Positions 1 to 9,596 of a stretch of 64,000 nucleotides of DNA are shown here, in pieces. The notes under the pieces are model-generated. The model saw only the letters and a program-made list of their open reading frames with translations, was not told the DNA's origin and searched no databases. Source of the DNA: Legionella shakespearei DSM 23087 (GTDB taxonomy: Bacteria; Pseudomonadota; Gammaproteobacteria; Legionellales; Legionellaceae); the NCBI RefSeq assembly GCF_000373765.1, contig NZ_KB892384.1:32732-96731 (forward strand). Reading direction: 5' to 3'. Both the position numbers and the translations under genes were made by a program. The first letter of the stretch is position 1; each line of letters begins with the position of its first letter.

Positions 1-39
1 TACGATAACTGGATCGCTCAGGACGACATACATCTGACC

Positions 40-747
40 TTATGCCGTTTTTTGCAGTTCAAGCAACTGGGGAATACCCGCTTCTGCCAATGCCAGCATG
101 CTATTTAACTGCTCACGGTTAAAACTTTTATCTTCAGCAGTACCCTGAATCTCAATAAAATGGCCTTCTTCATTCATGACCACGTTCATATCCGTTTCAG
201 CCAGTACATCTTCTGCGTAATCCAGATCAAGAACAGGTTGGCCTCTGTAAATGCCTACTGAAACAGCCGCCACATAATTAAATGCAGGCATTTTGCGGAT
301 TTTTTCTCTTTGCACCATCCACTGAACAGCGTCTCTCATCGCGACACAGGCTCCTGTTATAGCAGCAGTTCTTGTACCTCCATCTGCCTGAATGACATCA
401 CAATCCAGAGTGATTGTATTTTCACCTATCACTTTTAAATCCATACAGGCTCTGAGAGAACGACCAATCAAACGCTGAATTTCAAGCGTTCTGCCACCTT
501 GCTTGCCTTTACTGGCTTCACGTTCGCTACGACTGTGTGTTGCGCGGGGAAGCATGCCGTATTCTGCTGTGACCCAACCCTGATTTTTACCTTTGATAAA
601 ACGGGGAACTCCATCAATAACCGAAGCATTACACAGTACTTTGGTGTTGCCAAATTCGACTAAAACAGAACCTTCAGCATGTTGGGTGTAATTACGGGTA
701 ATTTTGATAGGGCGGAGTTGATTGGGTTCACGGTTACTGGGGCGCAT
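40..747 (-). CDS. rph: Ribonuclease PH
   Basis: Phosphorolytic 3'-5' exoribonuclease that trims tRNA 3' ends and contributes to RNA turnover in the cytoplasm. The 235-residue product begins [16 protein letters not shown], the usual RNase PH amino terminus, and carries the conserved segments [20 protein letters not shown] and [12 protein letters not shown] and the [14 protein letters not shown] core of the phosphate-binding RNase PH fold. An upstream in-frame ATG at 795 would add 16 residues that do not fit the family, so the start is placed at 747. It is divergent from yicC across about 140 bp, the common arrangement in gammaproteobacteria. Confidence 0.95.
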   Translation of the reverse strand: MRPSNREPNQLRPIKITRNYTQHAEGSVLVEFGNTKVLCNASVIDGVPRFIKGKNQGWVTAEYGMLPRATHSRSEREASKGKQGGRTLEIQRLIGRSLRACMDLKVIGENTITLDCDVIQADGGTRTAAITGACVAMRDAVQWMVQREKIRKMPAFNYVAAVSVGIYRGQPVLDLDYAEDVLAETDMNVVMNEEGHFIEIQGTAEDKSFNREQLNSMLALAEAGIPQLLELQKTA

Positions 748-885
748 GACATATTCCTCGATAAAATAGTGAAGTATATACCCAATGTCCAGCAAAATGC
801 TATTTTTAGGTTTAATGAGTCATCTCTGTGCAATTATCTGAATTTGCGGTATATTCGCTGCCCAGGTTTCTATGCAGGTATTTTT

Positions 886-1752
886 ATGATTCACAGTATG
901 ACAGCTTTCGCGCGAACTCAAAGACAGGTTGAGTCGGGACATCTTTGTTGGGAAATCAGATCGGTTAATCATCGTTATCTGGATATTTCTTTTAGATTGC
1001 CAGAGTCTTTTCGCTTTCTGGAAGCACAATTACGCAGCTCATTACGCGATCAGATAAACCGCGGCAAACTCGAGTGCCAGTTGAAATATCAAGACACAAA
1101 TACCGATAATCAGTCTATGCTTATAAATATAGGTATGGTAAATGCATTAGTTGATTTAAGCGCTAATCTCGCTGCATCCCATCACCTGGCAAATGACATG
1201 ACGGTAAGTCGAGTATTGGCCTGGCCGGGGATAGTACACGCAAATCGAGTGAATACGGATGAGTTAGGGCAACAGGCGGTAATCCTGTTTCAGGATGCTG
1301 TAAAGTATTTAAGTAAAGCCCGGGCAGTGGAAGGGGCTGCCCTGAAAGACCATGTAGACGGCCGTCTGCAGGCTTTGGAGCAAGAAGTGATTAAAGCCAG
1401 GGCTTTGATCAAGGATACGGCGGGTCAGGCCCGGGACAAATTGCTGACGAGATTGCATGCAATAAAAAGTGAAGTGCCAGAAGCGCGGATAGAACAGGAA
1501 ATTGCATTGCTTCTTACTCGTCTTGATGTCAGTGAAGAACTGGATCGACTGCAAACGCACATAAGCGAAGTAAGGCGCTCATTAAGTAACGATAAAGTAG
1601 CTGGCAGACGTTTGGATTTTTTAATGCAGGAATTAAACAGAGAAGCGAATACATTAAGCTCTAAATCAGATTCTGTGGAGTTAACCCAGAGTGCGGTTGA
1701 AATGAAAGTCTTAATTGAGCAGATGCGTGAACAAATACAAAACATTGAGTGA
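886..1752 (+). CDS. yicC: YicC family endoribonuclease-like protein
   Basis: YicC-like protein of 288 residues. The family is linked to stress-related RNA cleavage in E. coli and Bacillus; the role here is inferred from family only. The start at 886 gives [10 protein letters not shown], matching the family signature M-I-x-S-M-T-A-F-A-R. The same frame is open back to 679, but that stretch overlaps rph antisense and is not typical of YicC. The C-terminal segment [18 protein letters not shown], followed by SKS, is the family's most conserved block (DUF1732). The stop codon lies five bases before the gmk ATG, so the two are likely co-transcribed. Confidence 0.93.
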   Translation: MIHSMTAFARTQRQVESGHLCWEIRSVNHRYLDISFRLPESFRFLEAQLRSSLRDQINRGKLECQLKYQDTNTDNQSMLINIGMVNALVDLSANLAASHHLANDMTVSRVLAWPGIVHANRVNTDELGQQAVILFQDAVKYLSKARAVEGAALKDHVDGRLQALEQEVIKARALIKDTAGQARDKLLTRLHAIKSEVPEARIEQEIALLLTRLDVSEELDRLQTHISEVRRSLSNDKVAGRRLDFLMQELNREANTLSSKSDSVELTQSAVEMKVLIEQMREQIQNIE

Positions 1753-1757
1753 TAGCT

Positions 1758-2381
1758 ATGGTTGGTAATTATTCTGGAAATTTATATATTGTTGCTGCGC
1801 CTTCGGGCGGAGGAAAAACGAGTCTGGTGCGCAATTTGATTGAGACTCTTGATGACATAGAGGTCTCCGTATCACACACTACAAGGGCGATGCGCCCCGG
1901 TGAGCAGGATGGAGTCGACTATTTCTTTGTTGATGAGCCTGAGTTTATACAGATGGTCAATAATAATGGCTTTATAGAACATGCTCGGGTATTTAACCAT
2001 TTGTATGGAACTTCAGTGGCGCAGATTAACAAGCGGCTGGAACGGGGAATAGATATCGTTCTGGATATTGATTGGCAAGGAGCAGAGCAGATAAGACGCA
2101 CTTTTGCCACAGCGGTCAGTATCTTCATCATTCCCCCATCACTGGATGCTTTAAAACAACGATTGATGAACAGACGTCAGGATAATGATGATGTAATCAG
2201 TGATCGAATGATCAAAGCCCAGGATGAGTTAAGCCATTATCCGGAATTTGATTACCTGATAGTGAATGACACTTTTGAACATGCCGCTCTGGATTTACGC
2301 TCCATTGTGATTGCAAATCGTCTGAAAATGGAGCGACAGGTAAATAAACAATCAAAATTACTTTCATTCCTGCTGGCATAG
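1758..2381 (+). CDS. gmk: Guanylate kinase
   Basis: ATP-dependent phosphorylation of GMP to GDP. The 207-residue product has the P-loop [10 protein letters not shown] near residues 14-23, the GMP-binding region [20 protein letters not shown], and the [11 protein letters not shown] segment characteristic of the family. Length equals the usual 207 residues when the ATG at 1758 is used. A GTG at 1749 overlapping the yicC stop is an alternative start. It lies between yicC and rpoZ in a likely operon. Confidence 0.96.
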   Translation: MVGNYSGNLYIVAAPSGGGKTSLVRNLIETLDDIEVSVSHTTRAMRPGEQDGVDYFFVDEPEFIQMVNNNGFIEHARVFNHLYGTSVAQINKRLERGIDIVLDIDWQGAEQIRRTFATAVSIFIIPPSLDALKQRLMNRRQDNDDVISDRMIKAQDELSHYPEFDYLIVNDTFEHAALDLRSIVIANRLKMERQVNKQSKLLSFLLA

Positions 2382-2405
2382 CAGTAAAATGAGGGGTTTG
2401 AGCTG

Positions 2406-2439
2406 GAAACAGAATATTCGTTATGCGTGAATCTGTTTC
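2406..2439 (+). other. Hairpin between gmk and rpoZ
   Basis: Arms GAAACAGA (2406-2413) and TCTGTTTC (2432-2439) pair perfectly, with extra ATTC/GAA pairing inside. No T-tract follows, so it is not a typical intrinsic terminator. It could be an RNA processing or attenuation hairpin; function is unknown. Confidence 0.45.
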
Positions 2440-2463
2440 AATAACTTTAAGGTGGATTTTATT

Positions 2464-2667
2464 ATGGCACGAGTAACCGTTGAAGATTGTCTGGAACACG
2501 TTGCAAACCGATTTGAGCTGGTAATGGTAGCTACTAAACGTGCACGTCAAATTGCCGTTCGTGGTGATCAGCCCATGGTTGAATGGGAAAATGACAAACC
2601 AACTGTTGTGGCCTTGCGTGAAATTGCAGAAGGTTTTATAACGGCTGATATTTTAGACAAAGAATAA
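2464..2667 (+). CDS. rpoZ: RNA polymerase omega subunit
   Basis: Omega subunit, which helps assemble RNA polymerase by binding beta-prime and contributes to a ppGpp site. The 67-residue product starts [20 protein letters not shown] and contains the family core ATKRARQIA. An ATT-ATG context at 2464 preceded by AAGGTGG supports this start over an upstream in-frame codon. The neighbour spoT downstream is the standard order and ties the ppGpp enzyme to its polymerase target. Confidence 0.96.
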   Translation: MARVTVEDCLEHVANRFELVMVATKRARQIAVRGDQPMVEWENDKPTVVALREIAEGFITADILDKE

Positions 2668-2682
2668 TTGTTCGCACTGACC

Positions 2683-2757
2683 GTAGCCCGTATTAGCGAA
2701 GCGTAATACGGGTTGGAATAGCAGGACCCCGTATTACGCTTCGCTAATACGGGCTAC
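2683..2757. repeat. PAL-C palindromic repeat, copy 1
   Basis: Two perfectly complementary 30-base arms (2683-2712 and 2728-2757) flank a 15-base loop. Each arm is itself a hairpin, CCCGTATTA and TAATACGGG around GCGAAGCG, so the element can fold as one long stem or as two side-by-side hairpins. It lies between rpoZ and spoT. Confidence 0.9.
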
Positions 2758-2906
2758 GCATTTATGGGTCAGGATGTGACTGATTTGCATTTGTTTAAAA
2801 GATTTGGTTCTCGATGTGTAGGCTACTTGGAGAACCCGTTACGGTAGGACACAGGATTGTAACGCAGTATAAACCGTAATTGGAACAACCAGAGGTATTA
2901 ACAGCC

Positions 2907-5060
2907 ATGTCGGACATTAGGGAGTATTGCGTGAGCTACTTTAAGGAGCTCGATGAAGAGCTTAAATGCTACCTTGAGCAGGCGCAAATTGAAAAATGTT
3001 ATCAGGCATATGTGGTTGCTGAAAAGGCACATCATGGTCAAATGCGTCGATCCGGTGAGCCTTACATCACGCATCCCGTAGCTGCCGCTTTGATCCTTGC
3101 GCGAATGCGTCTGGATTATCAGACTATTATGGCCACTTTACTCCATGACGTGGTTGAAGACACGTCAATCAGTAAAGAAGATTTAACCAACCAGTTTGGT
3201 GAAGACGTAACCGCTCTGGTTGATGGCGTCACCAAATTAACCAAAATCAAATTTGAATCCAAAGCAGAAGCCCAGGCTGAGAATTTCCGTAAAATGGTTC
3301 TGGCTATGGTCAAGGACATTCGGGTTATTATCGTCAAACTGGCCGACAGATTACACAATATGCGCACGCTGGGGGTTATGCCCTATGCGAAACGGCGGCG
3401 TATTGCGATAGAAACGCTTGAAATTTATGCCCCTATTGCCAATCGCTTAGGGATGCATTCCATCTATGTCGGACTGGAAGATTTAGGATTCCAGGCCTTA
3501 TATCCCATGCGTTATCGGGCTATCAAGTCAGCAGTTGAAAAGTCCAGAGGAAATCGCAGGGAATTAACCCAGACCATAGAAAAAGATTTACAACATGCTC
3601 TTGCCCAATTAAACATTCCTTACGAACAGGTCTTTGGCAGACAAAAGCATTTATACAGTATTTATAGAAAAATGCGGCAGAAAAAAGCATCCTTTACCGA
3701 GATTACGGATGTCTTTGCTTTCCGTGTTATTACCGATGATATTGATTCCTGTTACCGTATTTTGGGAGCCTTGCATTGTACTTACAAGCCAGTACCTCAG
3801 CGTTTCAAAGATTATATAGGCATACCCAAGGCGAACGGATACCAATCCTTGCACACCACTTTGTTTGGTCCTTTTGGTGTACCGCTTGAAGTACAAATAC
3901 GAACCAGGGAAATGGATAAGGTCGCAGATAATGGCGTAGCCGCTCACTGGATTTACAAATCGTCAGGCCTTGAAGTCAATGAAGCTCAGCTAAGGGCGCG
4001 CGAGTGGGTGCAAAGTTTGCTGGAAATGCAAAGAAGCACAGGAAATTCACTGGAATTCATTGAAAACGTCAAAATTGATTTATTCCCCGATGAAGTCTAC
4101 GTCTTTACTCCAAAAGGCCATATCATGGAATTACCCAAAGGGGCAACTCCCGTTGATTTTGCTTACACGGTTCACTCAGGCGTTGGTAATAGTTGCGTTG
4201 CGGCTAAAGTTAATCGCCGTCTGGTACCGTTAAGCATACCCTTGCTCAATGGACAAACCGTTGAAATTATTACGGCTCCGGGCGCTCATCCTAACCCGGC
4301 CTGGTTGAATTTTGTTGTAACAGGTAAAGCCCGCTCCAATATCCGCCACTTCTTGAAAAGCCAACAACACGCCGAGTCCATAGTTTTAGGAAAACGCTTG
4401 CTGGAACAGTCATTAACAGAACTCTCCAGTGATTATGCAAAAGTTCCACCGGAATCCTTACAGGCCTTATTAAGCGACTTGCATTATAAAACGGTAGACG
4501 ATTTGCTTTATTCCATAGGAATTGGTAATCAAATGGCGATGGTTATTGCCAAACGCCTGGTGGTTACCCAGGATTCACTTGAACTGGATAAAGGAAGTAA
4601 AACCCGGCCCCTTGCAATTAAAGGCACTGAAGGCATGGTGGTGCATTTTGGAGAATGTTGTCAGCCTATTCCGGGTGATAACATTGTGGGTAAATTCCAG
4701 CAAGGCAGAGGAATTATCGTCCATGCCAGCGATTGTTCTTCCCTGAAAAAGTCACGCAGTAATCCTGAGCAGTTCATTGCTTTACGATGGGACGAACAGG
4801 TTCAGGGCGAGTATTGGGTTGATATCACCGTTGATGTAGCAAATGAACGTGGGGTATTGGCAGCTTTAGCCACCGCCATTTCAGAAGCGAATTCCAATAT
4901 AGGCAATATTAATGTTGATCCACGTGATGGGCGTCATAATGCAGTGACTTTTTCGATCAGTGTGTCGGACCGCACGCATTTGGCCAGGATCATGCGCCGA
5001 TTACGGGCTAATAAAGTAGTCATGCGACTTTACAGAAAAAAACAAGGGGATAATAATTGA
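2907..5060 (+). CDS. spoT: Bifunctional (p)ppGpp synthetase/hydrolase SpoT
   Basis: Makes and degrades (p)ppGpp in the stringent response. The 717-residue product has an HD hydrolase domain with the HDVVEDT motif near residues 80-86, a synthetase domain with [15 protein letters not shown] near residue 299 (the RxKD form seen in bifunctional SpoT/Rel rather than mono-functional RelA), a TGS domain near 380-445, and a C-terminal ACT domain. The ATG at 2907 follows AGAGG and is preferred. A TTG at 2880 would add nine residues. The stop overlaps the ridA start (TGATG), indicating translational coupling. Confidence 0.96.
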   Translation: MSDIREYCVSYFKELDEELKCYLEQAQIEKCYQAYVVAEKAHHGQMRRSGEPYITHPVAAALILARMRLDYQTIMATLLHDVVEDTSISKEDLTNQFGEDVTALVDGVTKLTKIKFESKAEAQAENFRKMVLAMVKDIRVIIVKLADRLHNMRTLGVMPYAKRRRIAIETLEIYAPIANRLGMHSIYVGLEDLGFQALYPMRYRAIKSAVEKSRGNRRELTQTIEKDLQHALAQLNIPYEQVFGRQKHLYSIYRKMRQKKASFTEITDVFAFRVITDDIDSCYRILGALHCTYKPVPQRFKDYIGIPKANGYQSLHTTLFGPFGVPLEVQIRTREMDKVADNGVAAHWIYKSSGLEVNEAQLRAREWVQSLLEMQRSTGNSLEFIENVKIDLFPDEVYVFTPKGHIMELPKGATPVDFAYTVHSGVGNSCVAAKVNRRLVPLSIPLLNGQTVEIITAPGAHPNPAWLNFVVTGKARSNIRHFLKSQQHAESIVLGKRLLEQSLTELSSDYAKVPPESLQALLSDLHYKTVDDLLYSIGIGNQMAMVIAKRLVVTQDSLELDKGSKTRPLAIKGTEGMVVHFGECCQPIPGDNIVGKFQQGRGIIVHASDCSSLKKSRSNPEQFIALRWDEQVQGEYWVDITVDVANERGVLAALATAISEANSNIGNINVDPRDGRHNAVTFSISVSDRTHLARIMRRLRANKVVMRLYRKKQGDNN

Positions 5061-5449
5061 TGCAACCTATCCATACCAAATTGGCACCAGAAGCAATTGG
5101 TACTTATAGCCAAGCCATAAAATGTGTCGATACTGTTTATTTATCCGGCCAGATTCCGTTAGATCCTGAAACAATGCAAATATGCAGTCAGGACATTAAA
5201 TTGCAGATAACCCAGGTATTGGAAAATTTGTCTGCGGTCTGTGAAGCTGCTGGCGGCAGCCTGGCTCACATTGCCAAATTAAATGTTTTTTTAACCGATT
5301 TGACTCATTTTCCTTTAATCAATGAAGCAATGAGCCGTTATTTTGTTGCTCCATATCCTGCCAGAGCTGCCATTCAGGTTTCTGCTTTGCCCCGTGGTTC
5401 CAAGGTGGAAATGGATGGCGTTATGGTTTTGCCATCGGAGCGCAGTTAA
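5060..5449 (+). CDS. ridA: RidA family reactive imine deaminase
   Basis: Hydrolyses reactive enamine and imine intermediates produced by PLP enzymes. The 129-residue product has the family features: GTYSQAI near the N terminus, [10 protein letters not shown], and the C-terminal block [20 protein letters not shown] containing the conserved arginine and glutamate of the active site. Start ATG at 5060 overlaps the spoT stop by one base. The spoT-ridA arrangement is widespread in gammaproteobacteria. Confidence 0.95.
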   Translation: MQPIHTKLAPEAIGTYSQAIKCVDTVYLSGQIPLDPETMQICSQDIKLQITQVLENLSAVCEAAGGSLAHIAKLNVFLTDLTHFPLINEAMSRYFVAPYPARAAIQVSALPRGSKVEMDGVMVLPSERS

Positions 5450-5453
5450 TATC

Positions 5454-5951
5454 ATGAGTGACGATCAATACGCCCGTACCGGGCGTGTGATGTTCCTAAT
5501 CGTCTGGATTATTTTATTTTTCGGTTTGTTTTTATTTTTTTATTATTACGGTAAATCAGACAGTGTAGTCCATGTAGTCACCAGTACGGAGTTTGTTTTA
5601 AGTGCAGATGGCGAAGGACATTACCGTATTAAGGGCAGGATTAATGATCAGCCTGTGGAATTTCTTGTAGATACAGGCGCTACTTTGGTTGCCATTCCGC
5701 AAAATGTGGCGGATCACTTGCATATTTCTGGCCGTTATCCTGTTACCATGACTACAGCCAATGGTCAGGTAACTGGTTCTCTGACACGTTTGCGGCAGTT
5801 GTCTTTTGGCGAATTTAAACTGAATGATATTAAAGCAGTGATTATTCCTGCTTCCAGCGATGATGTGGTGTTGTTGGGAATGAATGTCTTATCGCAATTC
5901 AATATAGAGCAGGACGGAAAGCGCCTTATTCTAAAGAAACAACGGCAGTAA
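5454..5951 (+). CDS. Membrane-anchored retropepsin-like aspartic protease
   Basis: A 165-residue protein with one N-terminal membrane segment (about residues 12-32, VMFLIVWIILFFGLFLFF) followed by a retropepsin-like domain. The catalytic motif FLVDTGATLVAIP is clear, followed by flap-like and VLLGMNVLSQF segments typical of clan AA single-domain aspartic proteases (TIGR02281 type). Such proteases act as dimers; the periplasmic orientation and substrate are inferred or unknown. The start at 5454 lies four bases past the ridA stop. The frame is open further upstream but overlaps ridA. Confidence 0.88.
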   Translation: MSDDQYARTGRVMFLIVWIILFFGLFLFFYYYGKSDSVVHVVTSTEFVLSADGEGHYRIKGRINDQPVEFLVDTGATLVAIPQNVADHLHISGRYPVTMTTANGQVTGSLTRLRQLSFGEFKLNDIKAVIIPASSDDVVLLGMNVLSQFNIEQDGKRLILKKQRQ

Positions 5952-5991
5952 CCTGTCCACGGGTAACAACAATTATTTTAGAGTTTATCTT

Positions 5992-7845
5992 ATGAGTCTT
6001 ATTTCACTAAATGGCGCTACCCTTATCGTTGCGAATAATCACATCCTTGATGAAGCTGATTTACAGATTCAGCCGCAGGATCGAATAGCCCTGGTGGGAC
6101 GCAATGGGGCGGGCAAATCAACTCTCATGAAGTTATTGCTTGGTGAGATGGTTCTTGATAGCGGCCAAATGCAGCAACTTTCGGGCTTGCGTATTGCGGG
6201 TTTAACTCAGGAAGTGCCTGTCACCGGAGAAGAGTCAGTGTACCATTTCCTGGTCAAAAGTTTAGGGGAAGTGGGGGAGATTCTGACGCAATTTAATGAA
6301 TTAAGTCAGCAAGGAGACATGGATAAACTCGCTCTTTGCCAACAGAAAATGGATAATTTAAATGCCTGGGATTTATTACCCAAAATTGAAACCATGGCGA
6401 GCCGTTTAGGTATTTCGATTAATGAACAAATGGGCAGCCTGTCCGGTGGAATGAAGCGACGTGTGTTACTGGGGGCGGCCTTGCTGGCTTCTCCCGATTT
6501 ACTGCTTTTGGATGAGCCAACCAACCATTTGGACATTGAAGCCATTGAATGGCTGGAAACTTATTTAAAATCATTTAACGGCAGTGTCGTTGTTGTTACC
6601 CACGACCGGGAATTTTTAAGCCAGGTAGCCAATCGTATCGTTGAAATCGATAGAGGCAAATTGTATTTTCATGCCTGTGATTATGAAACGTATCTCGACA
6701 GACGAGAAACAATCAGGCTTAGCGAGCAAAAGCAAAATGATCTGTTTGATAAAAAACTCGCTGAAGAAGAAGTGTGGATTCGTACTGGAATTAAAGCGCG
6801 ACGAACCCGGAATGAAGGGCGTGTCCGTGCCTTAAAAGCCTTAAGGGAAGAATATAAAGCGCGAAGAAATCAATTAGGTTCGGTGAAGTCCCTGACTTTG
6901 GATGTGACTCGTTCGGGTTCTATGGTCATTGAAGCGCAAGGTGTTAATTATGCAATAGAAAGCAGACGCCTGGTCAATAATTTTTCATTACTTCTTACCC
7001 GTGGCGATAAGCTTGGCATTATTGGCCCCAATGGCTGTGGTAAAACTACCCTGGTGCGCCTGTTATTGGGCGAGTTACAACCTGAATCAGGGTCAATTAA
7101 GCAGGGAACGTCTTTGAATGTCGCCTATTTTGACCAATTACGCCGTCATTTGGTTGAAGATCAAACCATAATGTTTAACGTGGCTGATGGCGCTGATCAT
7201 GTGACTATCAACGGCAGACAAAAGCATGTAGCCAGTTACTTAAAAGATTTCCTGTTTGCACAGGAGCGCTTTAATCAACCGGTTTCTTCCTTGTCGGGAG
7301 GAGAAAGAAACAGATTACTGTTGGCTAAGTTGTTTGCCAAACCGGTGAATTTTTTAGTCATGGATGAGCCGACCAACGATCTGGATATTGAAACTCTTGA
7401 ACTGCTAGAAAATATGCTGATGGAGTATCCTGGTACTTTGATTTTAATCAGTCATGACCGCGCATTCATTAATCAGGTGGTTACCAGCGTTCTTGTTTAT
7501 GAAGGCGAAGGGCGTTTCAGTGAATTTGTAGGTGGTTATGATGATTATACCCAGCATAAAAAACAACAACAGCGGGAGATAGCAGCAAAGGCTGCGCCCA
7601 TTGTAAAGAAGACCAATACCACGAATAAGTTGAATTTTAATGAGCAGCGCGAATTATCAAAATTACCGCAACAAATAGAAGCCTTAGAGAAAAAAATTGA
7701 AGCTTTGCACGTACAGATGGCGGAGCCTCAGTTTTACCAGCAAGATGCGAAACAGATTGCTCAGGTGACTCAGCAGTTAGAACGGGAAGAGGCCTTATTA
7801 AATCAATATTTTTCTCGTTGGGAAGAGTTGGAAGATAAGAAGTGA
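5992..7845 (+). CDS. uup: ABC-F ATPase Uup
   Basis: Soluble duplicated ABC ATPase of the ABC-F class, which acts on ribosomes or branched DNA rather than in transport. Of 617 residues, the first nucleotide-binding domain has GRNGAGKST (36-44), signature LSGGMKRR and LLLLDEPTNHLD; the second has GPNGCGKTT (about 343-351), LSGGERNR and MDEPTNDLD. A charged C-terminal extension rich in glutamate, glutamine and lysine (about 535-617) is predicted coiled coil, the feature separating Uup from EttA and similar proteins. No membrane segments are present. Confidence 0.93.
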   Translation: MSLISLNGATLIVANNHILDEADLQIQPQDRIALVGRNGAGKSTLMKLLLGEMVLDSGQMQQLSGLRIAGLTQEVPVTGEESVYHFLVKSLGEVGEILTQFNELSQQGDMDKLALCQQKMDNLNAWDLLPKIETMASRLGISINEQMGSLSGGMKRRVLLGAALLASPDLLLLDEPTNHLDIEAIEWLETYLKSFNGSVVVVTHDREFLSQVANRIVEIDRGKLYFHACDYETYLDRRETIRLSEQKQNDLFDKKLAEEEVWIRTGIKARRTRNEGRVRALKALREEYKARRNQLGSVKSLTLDVTRSGSMVIEAQGVNYAIESRRLVNNFSLLLTRGDKLGIIGPNGCGKTTLVRLLLGELQPESGSIKQGTSLNVAYFDQLRRHLVEDQTIMFNVADGADHVTINGRQKHVASYLKDFLFAQERFNQPVSSLSGGERNRLLLAKLFAKPVNFLVMDEPTNDLDIETLELLENMLMEYPGTLILISHDRAFINQVVTSVLVYEGEGRFSEFVGGYDDYTQHKKQQQREIAAKAAPIVKKTNTTNKLNFNEQRELSKLPQQIEALEKKIEALHVQMAEPQFYQQDAKQIAQVTQQLEREEALLNQYFSRWEELEDKK

Positions 7846-7882
7846 CACTTGTAAAAAATTATTTTATTGTAAGGATTAAAAC

Positions 7883-8296
7883 ATGTATTTAACTTTAGCA
7901 CTGGTGGTGTTAGTTGCTGCCATTGTGGTTCTTTTTTCCCAGGAATTTATTCAACTGTTTAAAAAGATTCTCACTATTAAAGGTGCAAAATTGGTGTTGC
8001 CTTTGCTGATTGTATCCTGGTTAGTCTTTACCTTTGACTATTGGGTGTTATGGGGCATTTATTATTATGGTACAGTTTTAAATTCAATCACCGCGTTTTT
8101 GTCCAATCTTCTGCCTTTTCAAACGGGTGCCTATCCTTTGGTCATGATTTTATTATTAACTGCGATATCAGTAGTTCCGGTAATATTATGGGAACACTAT
8201 TTGTGGAAACAGAACTACAAACACTATCAATACCCTTATTTAACCAGCACCCTGATTTGGATAGCCAGCTCCATAGTTTTAATCATGACTTTATAG
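7883..8296 (+). CDS. Conserved membrane protein, function unknown
   Basis: A 137-residue hydrophobic protein with about four membrane segments: residues 2-20, 36-60, 80-104 and 119-136. The loops are short and there is an aromatic-rich YYYGTVLNS segment after the second helix. I do not recognise a named family; it resembles small conserved membrane proteins of Legionella. It starts 37 bases after uup behind TAAGGAT, so it may be transcribed with uup. Confidence 0.75.
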   Translation: MYLTLALVVLVAAIVVLFSQEFIQLFKKILTIKGAKLVLPLLIVSWLVFTFDYWVLWGIYYYGTVLNSITAFLSNLLPFQTGAYPLVMILLLTAISVVPVILWEHYLWKQNYKHYQYPYLTSTLIWIASSIVLIMTL

Positions 8297-8321
8297 CCTG
8301 GCGTGGATGTAACACCTCTCC

Positions 8322-8424
8322 ACGTCGTCCTGAGCGCGTCTTTTGGCGCGAAGGATCTCCAAATATTAGCACCGTGCCGCTTTCAGGAGATCCTTCGCGC
8401 CAAAAGACGCGCTCAGGACGACGT
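8322..8424. repeat. PAL-A palindromic repeat, copy 1
   Basis: Two perfect 39-base complementary arms (8322-8360, 8386-8424) with a 25-base loop. The arms carry the family core GTCGTCCTGAGCGCGTC and GCGCGAAGGATCTCC. A PAL-E half-element (about 8442-8466, CCCGGCTGCAAGCAGGCCGG) follows. It lies between the membrane protein gene and queA. Confidence 0.92.
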
Positions 8425-8567
8425 AGATCTGGTGGCACCATTCCCGGCTGCAAGCAGGCCGGGCTCCGGCTCCTGCTGACATTTGATGTATCACGTATCA
8501 GAGATAAAACTGGTTTAATCCACTGTGTTGGGTGTATAATTGCGGCAATTTATTTTCAGGTTGTATG

Positions 8568-9581
8568 ATGAATAAGCAGGATTTTTACTTTGATTTACCT
8601 CCGGAGCTGATCGCGCAATACCCTTTAGCGAACCGAAGTGATTCTCGCCTTTTAATTTATAATCGTGAAGTACGAGAATATGGCCACTATCAATTCAGGG
8701 AAATTGCTGATTTTTTAAATCCCGGTGATTTATTAGTCATGAATGACAGCAAGGTCATACCGGCACGGCTTTACGGTCATAAAGCCACCGGTGGCAAAGT
8801 AGAGCTTTTAGTCGAGCGAATCACTGGAGAATTTACCTTTCTGGCACACATCAAGGCAAGTAAGGCCTTGAAAGCGGGCGGAATCATACACCTGGATCAA
8901 GGCAATCAACTGGTCATTCTGGAACGACAGGATGATTTATTTGTTTGTCAGACGCAAACTGAGGTTTTGCCGCTCCTGAACCATCTCGGTCACATTCCCT
9001 TACCTCCATACATTACCCGCAATGATGAGCAGTCAGACGAGGACAGATATCAAACGGTCTATGCAAAATACGAAGGTTCTGTTGCTGCGCCAACCGCTGG
9101 TCTGCATTTTGACGAATCTGTGTTAGCAAGCCTCAAATCCAGAGGGGTGAATGTTGCCTACGTCACCTTACACGTAGGTGCCGGAACATTTCGCCCGGTT
9201 CGTACTGATGATATTAAAGAACATAAAATGCACAGCGAACAGTTTACAGTAAGCGATGAGCTATGTGCTGCTGTAGCGGCAACCAAAGCAGCCGGTAATC
9301 GGGTTATTGCTATAGGTACTACGGCATTGCGCAGCCTTGAAAGTGCGGCCAGAAGTGGCGTATTGCAAGCATGTAGTGGCGATACGGATATATTCATTTA
9401 TCCAGGTTATCAATTTAAGGTTTGTGATGGTTTAATGACTAATTTTCACTTGCCCGAATCGACATTACTGATGCTGGTTTCTGCCTTTATTGGTCATCAA
9501 GAGGCAATGAGCCTTTATCAGGAAGCAATCAATCAGGGGTATCGATTTTTTAGTTATGGCGATACGAGCTTATTGCTGTAG
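8568..9581 (+). CDS. queA: S-adenosylmethionine:tRNA ribosyltransferase-isomerase
   Basis: Transfers the ribosyl moiety of SAM to preQ1 in tRNA to form epoxyqueuosine. The 337-residue product starts MNKQDFYFDLPPELIAQYPL and contains family blocks VMNDSKVIPARLYGHK, GGKVELLVER, HLGHIPLPPYI, GSVAAPTAGLHF and NFHLPESTLLMLV. Two adjacent ATG codons (8565 and 8568) are possible starts. It sits upstream of a Tgt-like gene and yajC-secD-secF, the E. coli-like order. Confidence 0.96.
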   Translation: MNKQDFYFDLPPELIAQYPLANRSDSRLLIYNREVREYGHYQFREIADFLNPGDLLVMNDSKVIPARLYGHKATGGKVELLVERITGEFTFLAHIKASKALKAGGIIHLDQGNQLVILERQDDLFVCQTQTEVLPLLNHLGHIPLPPYITRNDEQSDEDRYQTVYAKYEGSVAAPTAGLHFDESVLASLKSRGVNVAYVTLHVGAGTFRPVRTDDIKEHKMHSEQFTVSDELCAAVAATKAAGNRVIAIGTTALRSLESAARSGVLQACSGDTDIFIYPGYQFKVCDGLMTNFHLPESTLLMLVSAFIGHQEAMSLYQEAINQGYRFFSYGDTSLLL

Positions 9582-9596
9582 TCCGGAGTTAATGGA

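Noticed and set aside
679..885. N-terminal extension of yicC by 69 codons.
   Set aside because: Overlaps rph antisense and lacks family similarity; the family start [10 protein letters not shown] is at 886.
8041..8568. A 175-codon plus-strand ORF overlapping the membrane protein gene and PAL-A copy 1.
   Set aside because: It is a shifted frame of the real gene at 7883-8296, and its second half is palindrome-derived and runs into the queA start.
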